Positions 5,249 through 6,978 of a stretch of DNA of 6,978 bases are shown here, in pieces. The first letter of the stretch is position 1; every line of letters starts with the position of its first letter. Source of the DNA: Clostridia bacterium. Its GTDB lineage: Bacteria > Bacillota > Clostridia > Oscillospirales > Acutalibacteraceae. Below the pieces are notes generated by a model. That model did no database searches. It saw only the letters and a program-made list of their open reading frames with translations, and was not told the origin of the DNA. The stretch lies in NCBI GenBank assembly GCA_900766895.1, contig CAAFXF010000140.1, positions 1 to 6,978 of the forward strand, given 5' to 3'. The translations under genes and the position numbers were made by a program.

Positions 5249-6454
5249 ATGAACGAAATTAAGTGCCCAAAATGCGGCGAGGTTTTCACTATTGATGAGG
5301 CGAGCTATGCTTCTATCGTGAAGCAGGTTAGGGATGACGAATTTAATGCGGAGATAAGAAACAGAGAGCTTAATTACAGCAGAGAAAAGGAAAGTGCCCT
5401 TCGTCTTGCAAAGGCGGAAAGTGACAAAATATTGCAGGAACAGCTTTCAAAAAAGGATTCACTTATTCAGGAACTTCAGTCAAGGCTTGAGCAAAAGGAC
5501 TCCGAAAGGGAGCTTGCCATTACAAAGGCGGTCGCTCAAAAGGACGCACAGCTTGGTGAAAAGCAGATAGAAATTTCACGCCTGACCTCTGCTATCGAAA
5601 GCAGTAAAAATCAGTACGCCCTGCAGGAAAAAACAATCAAGGAAGGCTTTGAAACACAGCTTCGTCTGCGTGATGAGGAAATTGAAAGGCTAAAGGACTT
5701 TAAGGCAAAGCAGTCCACAAAAATGGTGGGCGAAAGCCTTGAGCAGTTTTGCTATGATGAGTTTAATAAAATCCGTATGACTGCATTCCCAACAGCATAT
5801 TTTGAAAAGGATAACGATGCACGCTCCGGCAGTAAGGGCGACTTTATTTATCGCGAGTGTGACGAAAACGGCGTTGAGCTTATCTCCATTATGTTTGAAA
5901 TGAAAAATGAGATGGAAACCACAGCCACCAAGCATAAAAACGAGGATTTCTTTAAGGAGCTTGATAAGGACCGCAGGGAAAAGAATTGCGAATATGCAGT
6001 GCTTGTGTCTCTTTTGGAGGCTGACAGCGATTACTATAACGCGGGTATTGTTGATGTGTCGTATCAGTACGAAAAGATGTATGTTGTTCGTCCTCAATGC
6101 TTTATTCCTATTATCACCCTGCTTCGCAATGCTTCACTTAATTCGCTCAAATATAAGCAGCAAATGGAGGTTATGCGTAATCAAAATATAGACATAACCA
6201 ATTTTGAAGCGAGTCTAAATGATTTCAAAAACGATTTTGCATATAACGTTGACCAAGCACATAAAAGGTTTGATGAAGCGATAAAGGGTATTGATGACAC
6301 AATGAACAAGCTTCAAAAAATCCGTGACGCCCTCACAAAGTCGGATGACCAGCTTCGCAGGGCAAACAATAAGGTGGAAGCCGTATCAATAAAAAAGCTC
6401 ACCAAGGGCAATCCGACAATGGCCGCCAAATTTGATGAGCTGAAGAATAATTAG
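5249..6454 (+). CDS. DUF2130-family protein with coiled coil and PD-(D/E)XK-like core, 401 aa
   Basis: I recognise the family by its MNEIKCPKCGEVFTIDE opening and general layout; its function is not established to my knowledge. A CxxC pair (Cys6, Cys9) suggests half of a zinc-binding site. Residues about 30-155 are a long charged coiled coil. The conserved domain (about 158-300) contains MVGESLEQF, GSKGDF (Asp198), a strand ending FEMK (Glu217-x-Lys219), then KHKNEDFFKELDKDRREKNCEYAVLVS. Asp...Glu-x-Lys spaced by about 20 residues after a helix with Glu162 is the layout of a PD-(D/E)XK nuclease core, which I infer rather than know. A second helical region (about 300-375) follows. An in-frame ATG at 5234 would add five residues but lacks an SD and sits very near the predicted transcript start; ATG at 5249 has GGTG five bases upstream. 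Transcribed alone, ending at the hairpin terminator after 6454. No signal peptide; cytoplasmic. Confidence 0.88.
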   Translation: MNEIKCPKCGEVFTIDEASYASIVKQVRDDEFNAEIRNRELNYSREKESALRLAKAESDKILQEQLSKKDSLIQELQSRLEQKDSERELAITKAVAQKDAQLGEKQIEISRLTSAIESSKNQYALQEKTIKEGFETQLRLRDEEIERLKDFKAKQSTKMVGESLEQFCYDEFNKIRMTAFPTAYFEKDNDARSGSKGDFIYRECDENGVELISIMFEMKNEMETTATKHKNEDFFKELDKDRREKNCEYAVLVSLLEADSDYYNAGIVDVSYQYEKMYVVRPQCFIPIITLLRNASLNSLKYKQQMEVMRNQNIDITNFEASLNDFKNDFAYNVDQAHKRFDEAIKGIDDTMNKLQKIRDALTKSDDQLRRANNKVEAVSIKKLTKGNPTMAAKFDELKNN

Positions 6455-6472
6455 AAAATTGCTGAATGTAAA

Positions 6473-6512
6473 ACACCGTTTGTAAGCCGATGAGTTTGCA
6501 AGCGGTGTTTTT
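6473..6512. terminator. Strong intrinsic terminator shared by convergent genes
   Basis: ACACCGTTTGTAAGC (6473-6487) pairs with GTTTGCAAGCGGTGT (6494-6508) over 15 positions (three T/G oppositions, wobbles in plus-strand RNA), with the six-base loop CGATGA. TTTTT (6508-6512) follows on the plus strand and AAAA (6470-6473) precedes it, which reads as a T run on the minus strand. It lies 18 bases after the DUF2130 stop and 13 bases after the end of the convergent MFS gene, so it can end transcripts from both sides. Confidence 0.9.
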
Positions 6513-6525
6513 GACTGTTTTGCTT

Positions 6526-6978
6526 TCACTTAATAAATCTCTTCCATTTTCTGTTTGCAAAAAATGCAAAGAGTGATGTTAATATTGCTGAAGCTATCCA
6601 AATTACAATAACTGCATTCCATCCTGCCTTTTGCGATACCGCACCGAAGCCGTATGATGATACGGCACAGCCAATATATGCAAAGGAATTAAGAATACCG
6701 GTTACGCTTGATGTATGTCCGCTTTTTGCAAATCTTACAGGTACACGGGAAATAATAAGATAATTCAGGCAGTACATAGACATTGTTGTAAGTGCCAAAA
6801 GAATTATTGAAACGATGACAGGAATTTTGCCGATGAAAAGTAACAGCATCATTGGAACGAGTGAGCAAATTGCGCAAATTCCCGCCGTTTTCATTTCGTT
6901 ACAGCCGAGCTTTTTATAAAGCGGTGTGATGATGTATGCACCGAAAGCGTTAAATATCGGAAGAACAACTGTTAAAAA
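6526..6978 (-). CDS. MFS transporter, C-terminal 150 residues (5' end outside window)
   Basis: The frame is open from the right edge to TGA at 6526-6528, so the internal Met at 6894 is not the start. About five hydrophobic helices are visible: roughly residues 1-21, 30-49, 52-78, 88-113 and 118-140, which would be the last five of twelve. The short loop PLYKKLGCNEMKT between the first two resembles the conserved MFS cytoplasmic loop. FAKSGHTSSVTGILNSFAYIGCAVSSYGFG (about 84-113) followed by GWN and an aromatic-rich helix is typical of sugar-phosphate/organophosphate-type MFS permeases (GlpT/UhpT-like group), but substrate cannot be assigned from this half. The tail NRKWKRFIK is basic, fitting a cytoplasmic C-terminus. 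It converges on the DUF2130 gene and shares its terminator. Confidence 0.85.
   Translation of the reverse strand, partial: FLTVVLPIFNAFGAYIITPLYKKLGCNEMKTAGICAICSLVPMMLLLFIGKIPVIVSIILLALTTMSMYCLNYLIISRVPVRFAKSGHTSSVTGILNSFAYIGCAVSSYGFGAVSQKAGWNAVIVIWIASAILTSLFAFFANRKWKRFIK

Noticed and set aside
6526..6894. Treating the Met at 6894 as the start of a short 122-residue membrane protein
   Set aside because: The same frame continues open to the window edge and encodes another MFS-type helix and loop, so this is an internal Met of a longer transporter.

Overview
The window looks like chromosome of a low-to-moderate GC Gram-positive anaerobe, probably a gut Clostridia (Ruminococcus/Oscillospiraceae-like). 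This is inferred from the AT-rich intergenic DNA, strong SD sequences, clean TTGNNN/TATAAT-type promoters, two CDP-glycerol glycerophosphotransferase (teichoic-acid type) genes and a cytoplasmic GH31 glycosidase. No genus-diagnostic marker is present, so the taxonomic call is tentative.

Layout. Positions 1-830 (minus) hold the first 276 codons of a TagB/TagF-type glycerophosphotransferase that runs off the left edge. Positions 835-2412 (minus) hold a second, larger enzyme of the same family. Its stop lies 4 bp before the start of the first, and the SD of the first lies inside the end of the second, so the pair is a translationally linked operon. A good extended -10 promoter (2447-2475) drives it. 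Positions 2547-4838 (minus) hold a complete GH31 alpha-glycosidase without a signal peptide. Positions 4839-5248 are non-coding and the least ordinary part of the window. A 278-bp element (4853-5130) bounded by near-perfect inverted repeats with TA at each end, and full of secondary structure, sits 14 bp in front of the GH31 start. Beyond it lie back-to-back predicted promoters, one for GH31 (minus) and one for the next gene (plus). Positions 5249-6454 (plus) hold a DUF2130-type protein: a CxxC start, a long coiled coil, and a domain carrying a D...ExK motif like the PD-(D/E)XK nuclease core. A strong hairpin terminator, usable from both sides, lies at 6473-6512. Positions 6526-6978 (minus) hold the C-terminal part of an MFS transporter whose start is beyond the right edge.

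How it works together. The glycerophosphotransferase pair probably builds or decorates a glycerol-phosphate cell-wall or surface polymer. The GH31 enzyme probably processes imported alpha-linked oligosaccharides. The DUF2130 gene is transcribed alone, and the MFS gene converges on it. I see no CRISPR array, tRNA, rRNA or transposase gene. The best candidate for something undescribed is the structured inverted-repeat element in the GH31 leader; the DUF2130 protein is second.
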